From the NCBI GenBank assembly GCA_036365145.1, contig JAEOAD010000004.1:53229001-53293000 (forward strand): DNA of 64,000 bases, given 5' to 3'. Below, piece by piece: positions 21,956-33,860 of the stretch (positions are counted from its first letter, which is position 1; each line of letters begins with the position of its first letter). Position numbers and translations under genes: made by a program. The stretch comes from Orientallactaga sibirica. Lineage: Eukaryota; Chordata; Mammalia; Rodentia; Dipodidae. The notes beneath the pieces were generated by a model. It did not search any database. It was not told the DNA's origin and saw only the letters and a program-made list of their open reading frames with translations.

Positions 21956-22254
21956 TGTTATTTCTTAGAACTGAGGAGAAGTGTTCGAAGAGAAGGAGAG
22001 TAAAACAGGTCCATTCTAGAATAGTAGTGAGGACTGAAGCTGACAAAATGTTCAAGTCACAAAATTATAGCTGACCTGTAGAAAGATTAATATTTTGATG
22101 TAGCTAGTGCTATACAAATAGCATCATAGACCAAATGATTCTGGGGATAGTAGAATGAGGCTTAGATGTAAATGAAATAAGAGATGAATGCATCCAAATA
22201 ATAACAACATGAAGAGCGGACTCTGGAAAGAATGCATCATAAGTGTTCTGTCAA

Positions 22255-22263
22255 ATGACTGTC
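22255..22263. repeat. Left L1 target-site duplication
   Basis: ATGACTGTC, identical to 23192-23200, flanks the truncated L1. Confidence 0.85.
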
Positions 22264-23191
22264 AGTCCCCAGACAGTTAGTTAGTCTAGTACCAGAGGGT
22301 GCTACTCAAGAAACTGGGGGAAAATGTCCGACATTGGTCCAAACAACTTGCAGTCTAAGATACCCAGTAGGTAACAACCTGACGTAATGCTCATACAAGG
22401 GCAGTAGTGGCAAACAGCCATGGTGGGTAACCAACTGCTCTTGATTTGGCTAGTAGATCCACACAGTGGAATGGAACTCATTGCTGGAACTGGGAAATAA
22501 GTCAAAACCAGGTACAAAAAATGAGCTCAGTCTCCAAGATCAAGATACCACCAAATGTGGGCTAGAAGAGATCCAACACATATAAAATCCTCCAAAACAT
22601 ATATGGTCATCCCTTCTATCTAGTACTAACTTCTCTCTCCGTTGGAGAATTTGCTTATCTTTTTTCAGATGGACAACAAACCTGAAGGGATGATCAGCTA
22701 ACCACACCTCACCAGAGCCCCAGCTGAAACCATAGAACAACGCAGGGGAAGGGCAAGAACACAGCATTCATGGTGATCACGACACCAGAAAAAGACTGAA
22801 GGAGATAAACACAGAGAACATCCAACTCCAACTAAGCCAGATATCCAGAGACACAGAGGCTCCCAAAACCTCATCACTGAAGCAGAACTAAAATGACAGC
22901 AATGTGGCTCAGGGAAATTTGTGGAAGAGGGGGCGGAAAGAATGTTAGAGTCACAAGTTGGGGCATTATGCACAGAGACTGAGGCCTACCCCCAGAACTC
23001 TTGACTACCCCACAATGCATGACCCACATTCCCCATTGATGAGGGTCCCTTTGGAAGAGGGAGGACAGGGAGGAGGACAATGGAACCAATACTATGAATG
23101 TAAAATCAGAATAATATAAATATATATAAATATATATAAATATAAATATATATAAATATAAATATATATATATACACACATACATACATAC
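22264..23191 (+). mobile_element. 5'-truncated L1 3'UTR with AT-rich tail
   Basis: It starts within the L1 3'UTR and runs to GTAAAATCAGAATAATATAAATA at 23099-23121, then a (TATAAATA)n tail ending in ACACATACATACATAC. It is the uninterrupted reference copy for the L1 subfamily that is inverted at 4.0-5.9 kb. A perfect 9-bp duplication flanks it. There is no coding sequence; the antisense 91-aa and 120-aa readings are in the 3'UTR and tail. Confidence 0.9.
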
Positions 23192-23200
23192 ATGACTGTC
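23192..23200. repeat. Right L1 target-site duplication
   Basis: ATGACTGTC, exact match of 22255-22263, immediately after the L1 tail. Confidence 0.85.
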
Positions 23201-24025
23201 CCACCATGGAAAACACACCAACTGTCTTCTTGACACGTTGTGTCTTCAATTCTTGTCGTTTGCCTTTAACACCAACTGTTTTAGGTACAAGCTTCCATGG
23301 TGGATATGACCACATGCACAGCTGAATGCTGGGTGCTGATGTTACCAAGATTGTGAACTAAGCTGGAAACTAGACACATTTTATTTCAAGTTATTTTAAT
23401 TTTGCTTTCTTCAACATACCAAAAGCATGTTTCCTATCTTTCTTTTTCTTCTAGCATGTGCTCTTCAGTTTTATTTGTAAAACATGGTGCTTTCCTTCTG
23501 TTAGTTATGTGTTAATTGCTTCCTTCTCAAAGATGATTCGAAACTAAAATAGATACAAAAATGTTTAAGAGTTAAGTCAGCTCAGATTTATTGTATATTT
23601 GATTGACTGGGGAAATGACTTTCAGTTGACATCTGAGCCAACAAGTTAGCTGAAATAAAATTTTGCTTAATACCTTTGCATCAATAATCTAGGCACAGCC
23701 TCATTGATTGAGAAAGACTGATCAATAGAGTATTACTGGCTGCCTAACTGTAACTTTGCCAGACATTTTTTTTGTTGTTAATTCTGCTGATGACCTTCTT
23801 TCGAATGCTTTTCAGGTTCACTTTTTTTTCTACTTTGAAATTCACTTTTCTCCATTTGCCATTATTTAAAGAATTTACACATCCATTGATTTTATCCACC
23901 TACTGTAGTTAGTATATGAGATACAAAAGATTGTACATGACAGAGAATGCATGAGTTTGACAAGCATTTTATATCAAATATAACTGAGAAAAGAGACTAA
24001 TATGGGTCTTCATCAATAAAATTAT
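23201..24025. other. Unassigned stretch with a small inverted repeat
   Basis: CCACCATGGAA (23201-23211) and TTCCATGGTGG (23293-23303) form a perfect 11-bp inverted repeat around about 80 bases. The minus-strand reading through it contains KTVGV twice, from an ACACCAACTGT duplication. I do not recognise a protein. The remainder to 24025 is AT-rich and unassigned. Confidence 0.45.
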
Positions 24026-24034
24026 AACATGCTA

Positions 24035-24196
24035 TTTTTTTTTTCATTTTTTGATTTTTCAAGGTAGGGTCTCACTCTAGCCCAGGCTGACCTGGAATTC
24101 GCTATGTCATCTTAGGGTGGCCTTGAACTCATGGCGATCCTCCTACCTTTGCCTCCTGAATGCTGGGATTAAAGGCGTGCACCACTACACCCGGCT
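24035..24196 (-). mobile_element. B1 SINE, antisense
   Basis: A T-rich tail precedes CAAGGTAGGGTCTCACTCTAG, GAATTCGCTATGTC, GGGATTAAAGGCGTGC and CACCCGGC. The CpGs in GCGTGC and CCCGGC are retained, suggesting a younger copy. AACATGCTATT (24026-24036) and AATATGCTATT (24197-24207) match at 10 of 11, a good target-site duplication. Confidence 0.95.
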
Positions 24197-24207
24197 AATA
24201 TGCTATT

Positions 24208-25914
24208 GTTTTAAGAAAGATACAAATGAAAAAGAATCTGGGAGCCTTATAGAGTATTATGTTGTACTAGGTCTAAAACAAATCTAAGTAAGAAAACATG
24301 GCTCTGGTAGTCAGGATATCAGGTTAATAAAGGAAAGAAGAGGGAAAATTCTTGAATGAAACAAAAGAGTTATGAAAGATGTTAGAGTTGAGCTGAATAG
24401 GATTTAGAAATAGTTGTCCATAAAATGAAGAGTCATTTTTGCACTACGTATCAACTAAGATGTTAACCTGTTTTCATTTCATGGATTCCAGCAGAAGATA
24501 CAAGGCTCTTGGATCAGAAACAAAGGTCTTCATAACTTGGAGCAACAGCCGTATCCTGAGTCAGAGCATTTGTGCTGTGTCTTCAAGTCCCCGTTCCACA
24601 GAGCAAGTTAAGAGGGGCAAGTGACATCTGGACACACAGCATGTTGTGTTACAGAATAGCAACCTGAACTTAGTCTGCTCTAGTCTATCGTAGGAACAGT
24701 CAGCTCAGAATCCACCACCATAGAAGCACATGCTATCTCTGTCACATAAGGCTATTGCTCTATAATCAACCACTTATGTAACTAAAAATAAAACATATTT
24801 TCTGCTTATATGATAGCAAAATGAAGCCATGTGAAAAAATGTCTTCTAATAATTGCTGTGAATCTCTCATTTTATAGTATCAAATCATACCAGACTGAGA
24901 TAGAAGATCTTCATCCCCCTGCTTAATCCCTAACTCCTTCGTTTTTTCTACCTCCACTTTTCCAATGTCCTTATCTCATGCTCTAACACAGACACTCATT
25001 CTCATGGCTTGATGTGGCCAGGACATCATTGCAATCTAGTCAGTCTCCAAAATCTGAACTTCAACATCATCCACTCACTGGCAACAATACCCCTCACTTG
25101 ACTGTCTCACCACATGCCCACTGCTCTTCATTAGGACTTTTCTTTCCTTGGCCCTCCACTTCCTCCCTGTATATCCAGGCTTATTCCATATCTTCTGATA
25201 CTTTACCCCATTTTCTGCACCCTCACCTACTTCAGCCCATCTCTCCACCTTGTCATTGCTCCTCAGAAGCTCTGGATGCAATGACTCCCAGCCTTACTCT
25301 CAAGTTCCATGTCTCTGATCACCTCAGCACTGCTGTGTTGGCTGGCCTCAATACTTCCCATAGCCTCTAATCTCAAGCCGACTTCCAGAAAAGCATTTTC
25401 CTAAAATCTGATTCCATTTGATTTACATTTTCAACAATGACATCATTTACTCTGCTAAAAAAAAATTAATATCCACCAGACTCAACATTTTTCAACTTCT
25501 GAACACCCAACCTAAAAAATAGCTAAAATGCTAATCCCCTTGTCCTTCTGCTGCAATCACTAATGTCCTCTGTGCTTTGCAGTTGTTCCTATCTCTGCCT
25601 TTTGTCCTCAAGAATGTGTGTTCCTCTTCTTCTGGACTAGCATAACCACAGAATTGTTTCTGAATTGTATTCCTGCAGACTCAAGACCACAACTTCCATC
25701 TGTCACAGAAATGTAAACATGGAATGACAGCTTTGTCATTTTGTTCTGAGAAGCATTCTTCATAGCAGGAGATGCAGCCTTCTTCCATTCCCTTCATGTT
25801 GCTACACAGATGTAGAAGGTGCCAATGTGCAATGGAAATATGATTCAAACTATAAATGCAAGCCACATAAAGGATTTAAAATTTTCTATTTGTCACATTA
25901 AAAACATAAAACAA
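24208..25914. other. Unassigned, pyrimidine-rich core
   Basis: The block 24910-25680 is C/T-rich and less AT-rich than its neighbours. A 118-aa plus-strand reading (25014-25370) is Ser/His/Leu-rich with no domain I recognise and no splice context. The style recalls decayed LINE2-like sequence, but I cannot prove it. Confidence 0.35.
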
Positions 25915-26118
25915 GGGGCTGAAGAGATGGTTCAGCAGTTAAGGCACATGTCTGCAAAGCCTGATAACCAGGGTTTGATTCCCCAATACCCATGTAAACC
26001 CAGATGCACAAAGTGGCACTTGCATCTGGAATTCTTTTGCAGTGGCTAGAGGCTCTGACATACCCATTCTCTCTGTCTCTCTTCTATCTCTCTCTGCTTG
26101 CATAAATGAATAAAAACA
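25915..26118 (+). mobile_element. DIP-like SINE
   Basis: GGGGCTGAAGAGATGGTTCAGCAGTTAAGGCAC, GGGTTTGATTCCCCAATACCC, TTTTGCAGTGGCTAGAGGC and a TCTCTCTGTCTCTC stretch precede an A-rich tail. Full length. Confidence 0.9.
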
Positions 26119-26214
26119 TTGAATGAACCAGATAAAATTACATTTATTAGTATATTTCACTTAGTCCAATATATACAAATTATAACATAAATGTGTATCT
26201 TATACCAAACATTG

Positions 26215-26690
26215 TTGACATATTTACTTTAACCTTTATTGACAATTTCCAAACATGTACACAACATGCCATGATCATAATCCCCTTCCAACATCCTATC
26301 TTTTCCTTCTCTCGAATCTCCTCCCCACTGAATTTCTTTGTGTCTTTCTTTGTGTCTAGTCTTTCTTTTGACAATCTGCCCCAAGGAGATGGCAGTAGAC
26401 ACCAAGGACCCTCAAAACTCATCAAAACGGATATTCTGGGGTTTCAGAAAGCTCAACATTAAAGGAGACTTTTAAGACATTCACCAAGTTTCCGGGAACA
26501 TAGAGGAAGAGGGGCCAGGGTGGAAAGGCACTGCCTCTCCCTCACAGAGATTAATCAGTGCATGTATGACCCCACAGTACATTCCAATAACCCCACAGAG
26601 GAGGGACATCAGTGAATGATGGAGAGAGAGAAGAAATATAAGAGTATAACCCAATGGGATAATGGTCAACATGTGATATCCTCATATAGT
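26215..26690. mobile_element. Rearranged L1 3'UTR
   Basis: The left part (26215-26400, antisense) shares TTTATTGACAA and a CATGATC-like run plus the CCTCCCC-rich tract with the minus-strand L1 3' end at 51945-52020. The right part (about 26401-26690, plus) has TTCCGGGAACATAGAGGAAG and GATAATGG-like 3'UTR words. The head-to-head halves suggest a second inverted L1, less securely than at 4.0-5.9 kb. Confidence 0.45.
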
Positions 26691-27154
26691 AAAGTTCATA
26701 ATAAAAAGTAGACATTGTTATTTTTGTTTCAGTGAGTCTTTAAATTATGGTATTTATTTTATATTCAATGTCCTGTGCAGTTTAGACTTGCCGTATTTCA
26801 GATGCTCAATTGTAACTGTCCCTGGTGCCACTTTACTGGGTTGTGTGGGGCTCTTGCTTTTCCTTGAGAATTTTCACAAGCAAAAGAGAAGAGCAGAATG
26901 GAAGGAAAACTGCTTGTCCTCAAAGCAGTGCCATGCTGGGGCTGTAACAATGTTTGAATTTGACATGACAGCAATGTTAGCATTTATTGTAATTAGGCTA
27001 AAGTTACATTTGGCTCTCTTTCTTTTCACTTGAAGCTGAGCCCTGTCTCCTGCAAGTTTGTCACAAATGTACACCCTCTCTCTGCTCTCCACTCTGGTAG
27101 TGTCATTCATTTGCTGTGTTAAAGTGAGGAAAAGGTAACCTAACCCAACAATGT
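26691..27154. other. Unassigned stretch
   Basis: Mixed composition; several short readings on both strands overlap and none has support. Confidence 0.4.
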
Positions 27155-27290
27155 TGCCTAGCAGTGAAGAGCACAGACACTAGGTCAGTCTAATATCAGT
27201 TTGATTTCAGCTATGATACTTACTCAGTGATGACCTTGACAAATTAGTGACTTTGACCACTATGACTCAGTTGCCTCATTTGTAAAATGT
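27155..27290 (+). mobile_element. MIR element
   Basis: AGCAGTGAAGAGCACAGACAC, TTTGATTTCAGCTATGATACTTACTCAGTGATGACCTTGACAAATTAG in outline, and TTGCCTCATTTGTAAAATG follow the sense MIR order closely over 135 bases. Confidence 0.85.
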
Positions 27291-27519
27291 TCACAGTAAG
27301 ATGGTTTATCTTGGTTGCTTTAGAAAATAACCATTCTCAATCACGAACCAAGTCACCTTTGTTTTTTTTTTTTTCTTTTTGTTTATTTTTCCTCTGGCCA
27401 CTTTTTCTTAGTCAATTCTTTAAACTTCTTCTGAAACTATGTCAAACTCATCTACTAGTCCCAAAATCTATATCTTTATTGAAATTTCAACTAAGATGCT
27501 CCAACAAGACAAGATAATC

Positions 27520-27835
27520 TTCACACCAGTGGAATTCTTCATACTGAAAATCCTATGTCAGGAAAGCATGGACACCTGTCAAATTGTCCAAGCTAAAAGT
27601 ATGGACATTAACCCTGACTCCTTTTTCTTCCTCAACTCCATGAAATTAGTGAATTAGGAAACCCTCATGACTCTAACCTCCAAAATTGTCTTTTGTACTC
27701 ACTTTTCCATAGCTACACTTCCATTTCATATTTAAGCAACCAATAATTTGTATTTGAATTCATTGCTTTTACATTGTTTTCAGTCTCCAAGCTTCCTTGT
27801 CTTCCAAGTCATTTTCTGGCCTAGATTTCACAATA
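27520..27835 (+). mobile_element. Possible ancient LINE2 remnant
   Basis: TTAACCCTGACTCCTTTTTC, AACTCCATGAAATTAG and TGACTCTAACCTCCAAAAT resemble a segment of mammalian LINE2-class repeats. It is pyrimidine-rich and frame-broken. The assignment rests on remembered word order only. Confidence 0.35.
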
Positions 27836-27871
27836 ATGATATTTTATCCCCAAGTTCAAAACTACTTTCTA

Positions 27872-27960
27872 GCTGGGGACAGAGCTCAGTAGAAAAGTGC
27901 TAGCCTGCACCTAAAGCCCTGAATTTGACTCCCCACAATATCCTCTCATAAAGAAAAACA
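27872..27960 (+). mobile_element. ID-like SINE
   Basis: GCTGGGGACAGAGCTCAGTAG, GTGCTAGCCTGCACCTAAAGCCC and GAATTTGACTCCCCACAA match an ID element, followed by an A-rich tail AAAGAAAAACAAAATAAAC. Confidence 0.75.
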
Positions 27961-27968
27961 AAATAAAC

Positions 27969-28683
27969 ACTTCTTTTCGTGATTTATCAAGAGGTCCAAA
28001 TCCCTTGATATTTTGCAAAGCCTTGTTTATCTTGCCTTCTCCCATTTCTCTAATTAGAAGTCTGCCATTTTTCTATTGCCTCATATATCATGCTTCAGAT
28101 TTTGAAACTAAATGTGAATTTGTTAGCGCTCCTAGTGTATAGTATGTTTGCTCATGATAGCTGCTATTGGACATCATCTTATTTCTGCCCATTATCTACC
28201 CCTGACTTCTACTGTTGAATGGAAGCTTGGTTTCTGGGTGTTGTTAACCCTAGCTCCAGAAAAAGACCTCAGTAGCCAAACAATCCATTGTGATACCATC
28301 ATCCATGTTTTGGTCATTAGTTTGAGGTCAATCCAAATGAGTTGGAAGAAGAGGAAAGGAAGAGGAGGAGGAAAAGGTCATTTTCTGTTACCACAATGGT
28401 ACCTGCAAATGTGAGAGCTAAAACTGACATATTTGTTTTGTTCCCATAATTGAATCCAGCTTGAGAACAAAGTCAGAGCAGAGATAAAGAGAACAGTAAG
28501 GTCAGAAAAAGAAAAAAAAAGGAAAGGAAGAGAGGGGAAATGGAAGAGAAAAAAGAGATAAGCAAATAAAATTAGGACTATAATAAATCTGTTTGAATTT
28601 TTTTACATTTTTAGTAACTTAAGATAATAAACACCTATTATTCCTAGTACATTTCAGTTGGGTTACCTTTAAAAAAACTTTAT
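27969..28683. other. Unassigned stretch with a purine-rich patch
   Basis: 28335-28570 contains GA-rich sequence (GAAGAGGAAAGGAAGAGGAGG and a GAAAAAGAAAAAAAAAGG run). No gene; the 88-aa reading at 28148-28414 lacks any recognised feature. Confidence 0.4.
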
Positions 28684-28880
28684 GGGACTGGAGAGATAGC
28701 TTAGCAGTTAAGGCACTTGCCTGCAAACCCTAAGGACCCAGGTTCAACTACCCAGAACCTACATAAGCCAGATGCACATGGTGTCATATACATCTAGAGT
28801 TTGTTTGCAGTACTAGAGGCCTTGGAGCACCCATCCCTCCCCATCTTTCATACATAAGTAAATAAAAATAAATAAAACAT
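28684..28880 (+). mobile_element. DIP-like SINE
   Basis: GGGACTGGAGAGATAGCTTAGCAGTTAAGGCAC, AAGGACCCAGGTTCAACTACCC and TTTGTTTGCAGTACTAGAGGCC, with AAATAAAAATAAATAAAAC tail. Confidence 0.92.
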
Positions 28881-29234
28881 TTAAAAATACTTTCTGAAAT
28901 AATAACTTGCTTGCTGCTTGCTGATTTCTCTATCTGGTTGTGTCCCTTTTCTTCACCTGTGGACCTCTGTTCATTTTACATGAGCCTCAATGTCATCATC
29001 AGTATTAGTATCTATTTTTCACAGAGTGGGAATAGGTGCTCCTTCCATGTATCTTTACAGCACCTTGAATAACTTCTATCATTGGCTCATCCTAACCATT
29101 TATAATTGCTTATTTCTTTGTGTCACTGGTGACATTAAAAGTCCAGTCAGTCAGTACACCATGCCTTCAGGACTCATGCGTATTTTCCTAGAATTTAACA
29201 TGTTTTTCAGCACATAATAAGTGCCCCATAAGTA
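28881..29234. other. Unassigned stretch
   Basis: No repeat or coding support; the 75-aa reading has no recognised domain. Confidence 0.4.
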
Positions 29235-29460
29235 GCTAGCCTTTATAAAGTACTTTCCATATGCCAGAAAATAGTCTAAGATTTTCTAATATTTTATTTA
29301 ATGATTGCATTTCTATGGCACATGTATGCTGGTTAACTATTTTATAGAAGAATACTTATGTTAGGTTAAATGACCTGTTAATGTTCACAGTGTTAGACCT
29401 GGAACATGTATCCAGGTAATCATTGTGTAAGGTATGTTCTTAGTCACCAAATTGTATTGT
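29235..29460 (-). mobile_element. MIR element, antisense
   Basis: TTTATAAAGTACTTTCCATATGCCAG, TTATAGAAGAATACTTATG and GTTAGACCTGGAACATGTATCC recall antisense MIR in correct order. Diverged but 220 bases long. Confidence 0.55.
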
Positions 29461-30285
29461 TTTATAAGAAAAAAATATTACTGCAAAATATATTCTGTAT
29501 TTTTTCAGGATCTCACATGCTCTAGCTATTTTTTTCAAAGCTCTGCTAGCAAGATCATAATCAAAGAAACATGTTGTTCAATTTTTAGAATAATGAAAAA
29601 TAAATAAAACAATTATAAAATAAAGTATTATTAGATTTTTTTTTTACTTTTGATGAAACATTGCACCTAGTATATACCGTGAGGTTAAGTATAATCTTCA
29701 TGCTGGAAATGCTCTTTCTTAATGTAGTCCCTTCAATCACATTACCCAGGGAAAATTTAAACTAACTTTAATTAAATATTTTGAGAAGGATATTTCACAA
29801 TTGTGAAATTTAAGAACATTGAACGGGTATTTCAAGCCACAAAGTCTGGAATACAGGATGGACAGCATTATGGCTACATAACATTCCTCACATAACTCCA
29901 TGTTTATTTGTAGAAACAAATGCCTCAGAATATTCTCTTGGGACTTGAAATGTCCTTTTACACCCCCCACCCCCGCAGCCCAATCTCCCCCTGGCTTTTG
30001 GTTCTTAACTTCTGTTACTCAGCTACACTGATGTAAGTAGGATCTCTTTTGCTTGGGCGGGGCGGGGGTGGGACAGTTCACAACTTCACTTAGTGTCTCT
30101 AGTTGACATGCTTGGCTGCTTGTGAGAGTAAAGAGCACTATGTTAGAGTGTGGATAGTCTCTACCTCTATACTGTGGAAATGTTAGATCACCATTTCAAT
30201 GATAGCTTAACAAAATGAAGATTTAACAATATTTTTAGCTGACTTCATCTCTATAATGTTTTAAATTACCTTTTTCTGCATAAGT
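29461..30285. other. Non-repetitive stretch with a local G/C patch
   Basis: Mostly AT-rich. At 29960-30075 composition flips: a CACCCCCCACCCCCGC run and GGGCGGGGCGGGGGTGGGAC (30055-30074), the latter holding two overlapping Sp1-type GC boxes. No open frame or island-scale CpG density accompanies them. Confidence 0.45.
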
Positions 30286-30560
30286 AACACATGTTCATTA
30301 TACAAGAATTAGAACAACATATAAACAAGAGGAAAATAAAAATATCCCATGATCCCACCACTCAGAGATAATCATTTGAATTATGTTGTGGGTGTTTTCT
30401 CTGACTTATCTTGTGCATAAATACACCCACACATTCTTTTAAAAATATATGGTGTTTTAGTTTCTGTATCATTTGATAAACAGCTTGTTTTATTTCATGT
30501 GTTTGATATACAACCAGGTTGGTATATAATGATAACATTTAATAGCTGATCCATAGTAAG
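30286..30560 (+). mobile_element. Possible ancient L1M-type 3' end
   Basis: GCATAAGTAACACATGTTCATTATAC, GAAAATAAAAATATCCCATGATCCCACCACTCAGAGATAATC resembles a widely dispersed old mammalian repeat that I remember as an L1M-class 3' end. The family name is uncertain; the repeat character is more secure. Confidence 0.35.
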
Positions 30561-33500
30561 CAGAACTAAGAGACCTCTGGCTATTTCTTGCTTTGGTAGT
30601 GGACCCAGAGCAGGCTCATGGGTATCGCATTTGCTTCTTTATAAGTTAGAGAGAATCTTAAGTCTGATATACACACAAACTTCCTCAAGCTCTGAGGACA
30701 AATTGGAAAATATTTTGAATAATTATCAAGACAGCTTACAGTTTTTGAAAGTTAAATGTGTAATTGAAGAAATGTGTAATTGAAGAAAAAGCTGAAAGCC
30801 TGAGGCCTAAATTATTTTGATTAATTAACCACATTGATCAGCTGCACCAAAATCATTCCATAAACTGTATAATTCTACTCAGACTATCTACTGACCATCA
30901 AAGACACAAAAGAAAACTAGAACATAGGCCTCAATCTTGACATATGGAAGGTTAGTGACCCATCTGTTCACCTTTCATTCTCATGCATAGCATGGTAAGG
31001 ACACAGACCTACTATGTCCAGTTTTTAGAAATGAAAGAAAAAAAAATCCTTCTATACACAGGCAATGATTCCCATCATGTTTCAAAGGATTTTAAAATAG
31101 CTGGTGTGTGAAGGGCATTGGAGATTTAAGCTTTCCCTGTTGCATGGTTCACTGCTAATATTTCTGGGCTATATCTGTATTGGCACAAACATAACCAGTG
31201 AAATAATGTTTCAAAGATGACATTTTTAATGTGGGAGAGAAAACTGTGACCTAATGTTAATTACAGATGTCAATTATATTTGTGTTGTTTAGGGAACATT
31301 ATGTCATTGGCAGTGTATTAAAAGATAGGCAGCCATAATTTGAAATCATCCTGGCAAGTTACTGTCTATAATGGAAACGAACAGTAGTGCCATCCACTAA
31401 TCTCCCAGGGATAGCAGAAAGCTTAGTGGCCCTGAAAATAAATTGCATCGTTAGAACAATAAGAACCTATGAAAATATAAATAAGTTGTGATGACTTTGA
31501 CTTTAAAAAAAAAAAAAAAAAGAAAAGAAAGAGGTTTGGATAATTTGATTGTTACCTTCAAACTTAACTAGGGTGGCCATAAAGAGAGGATGGCCAACTA
31601 TTCTTTAGGGCTAAAGCAGGAAATGGCTTAACTTGTGAGACAAATTTAAGTTGACATCATGTAAGAACTTCTTGACAGCAGTGAATTTTAATCACTTAAA
31701 ATAGGCTCATAAGGACAGCTGAGGGAAATGTCTTCTTTGGAAACCTTCAATGTTATGATTATGATAAGCATTGCAATTGGCTGCTGGGGCTGGGGAATGG
31801 GCCTAGCAAGGACAATTGGTTTTAGACAGGATAACGAAATGTACCCCAAACTCTTCCTGCTCTGTCATTTTGCCTCCTGTCCTGTAACCAGTTTACAGAG
31901 ATTCCAATCACAGGGATCATTAATATTTTAATTCATTTAACAGCATTGAATGTCCACACCTTGTTTCAATATGTGGACTGATTGCATTTATTTATTGGCC
32001 CCAAATGCCTAGGAATAACATTCCTTCAATGGATCCTGTGTTTACAGAAGACTTTCTTGTTAACTTCTATTTTTGGTCTGTGGGTCGAATTATATATTAT
32101 ACACATATAATTTATTTATTATTTATATATTCCAAGTAATATATATAGAGAGAAAAATTTACATCTTTTTATAGCTTAAAATTTTATACTTTTCCAAAAA
32201 GTGTGTTTTGAGGAAGCCCCTGTCTTAACATAATCAGATTAAAGGAAGTCTCACATAGTACAAATTCTGTTCTAATCATGAAGTCTAATTACTAAGATGA
32301 GAATATCACCAGACATAGTGTTAAGAACCACTGAGTTCAGTGGGAGATAGAGATGAGTATGTGAGCATCTGAGAAGGGAAACTAGCCATTGGTCTTTTAA
32401 ATAGAATGAAAGAGAATAATTAAGACACTAGTAGCTATTGACAGTGTCAAAAGATGAAGTTATTAAAGGAATGAGTTTCAACTCTAAGAAATGACAGACA
32501 CTAAGCAATGTTTTTTTTTTTTTAATGAATTTTGTTAAATGAAAAAAGGGAAGTTACACAAATTCAATTAATTCAGTTTAAAAATGACTCTGTACCACTC
32601 AGCATATCAAGATTCCGTCTGCAAGCAGAAAGGCTCTCTGATTCTTGGTTTCTTTATATCTTCAAGTCAATTCTTTCAGGACCATTCAGCCTCATCAAAC
32701 TACATCTCCCACAGAGAGGCATCATTAAGATGGCAACTCTCCCAATCTTCCACCTGAGAAATGGCCACTAAATTCAGAGATTTTTATCCCCCACTGCACT
32801 CCCTCCTATCCCACAGATTTCAAAGAGAGCTGTGTATGTGAAAGACAAATGCAGGGAGACAGGGAGGGAGATTTGGGTCCTTGCATTGTGAAAAGCCAAC
32901 AGTGTTGTGTGGGAGGAATCAATAGTTTTCTCTGTAACTTAACCAGGTGAATTATGCAATGTATAAGTGTTGTATTTATCAACAAGGCTTTCTTTACTCT
33001 ATTCATTTTATTCTCTTCATTCATTTTTAAATATATCTAAAGATCTATTTCATTTGTAGAATTATACTGTCAATAACAGGGAAGTAGAGGGTTTTCTCCT
33101 TGGATATCATGTTTTCTTTCTATGGCCAATGTTTTAATACTTAATATGTCAAATTTAACTTCTAATAAGATATTACAAACACAGTTTGTCTACTCTTAAA
33201 TAATTTTTCTTCACCTTATGCAATATAGCCCTGAAAGTCTTAGGTAATGACTAAAATTCTGTTAACTAAAAGTTCTATCTTAAGTGGTACACATTAGCTG
33301 GATAGTTCAAGGAAATCTAAGCCAAATCATCTCTAATGTAAATGATACTTAGGAAAAAATAAAAAAAAATAGCTGTACTAATACAACATTGACATTCTAT
33401 ATATATACTTAATGTATTTTCTTAAATTGGTTCAGACATAAGCAGTTTTTATACACATGTTTATATTACTGTAGTCAGACATTGATTTAATAGTTATCTA

Positions 33501-33860
33501 CTTGACCTTACTAATTTACCACCTTTCTTGATGTCGATATTTTACATTTAGGCTATATTGCCTGAACCATCTATCAATATGTTAAGGACTGTTTTTATGT
33601 TTATTTGCTTTTGTATTGCTCTTAATAAATAATGCCAACAAACACCTAGTGACATGCTTATTATTAATCCTAAATTTGGTCCCTAGTGACACACTTGTTG
33701 TTAATAAAAACTAGCATATTGCTAATCTAAAATTTTATTTAATTAAGGGTTAAAATTAGTAAAATTAATTTCCTTTCATTAGCATTAGAATTTGCAGAAT
33801 AAAAAAACACTTTATTCCTAAACATTTCTAGTATTTCCATATGAGAACATTATCTTTTCT
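30561..33860. other. Repeat-poor block
   Basis: About 3.3 kb in which I recognise no SINE, LINE or LTR, unlike the rest of the window. It contains homeobox-type and E-box words, for example GATTAATTAACC (30817-30828) followed by CAGCTG (30840-30845). An A-run lies at 31505-31521. No exon is supported: the short readings at 31728, 32532 and 32806 lack splice context and domains. Unique, possibly regulatory DNA is inferred, not shown. Confidence 0.4.

Noticed and set aside
25014..25370. 118-aa Ser/His-rich plus-strand reading
   Set aside because: Lies in a pyrimidine-rich, probably decayed repeat region; composition explains the residues, and no exon signals are visible.
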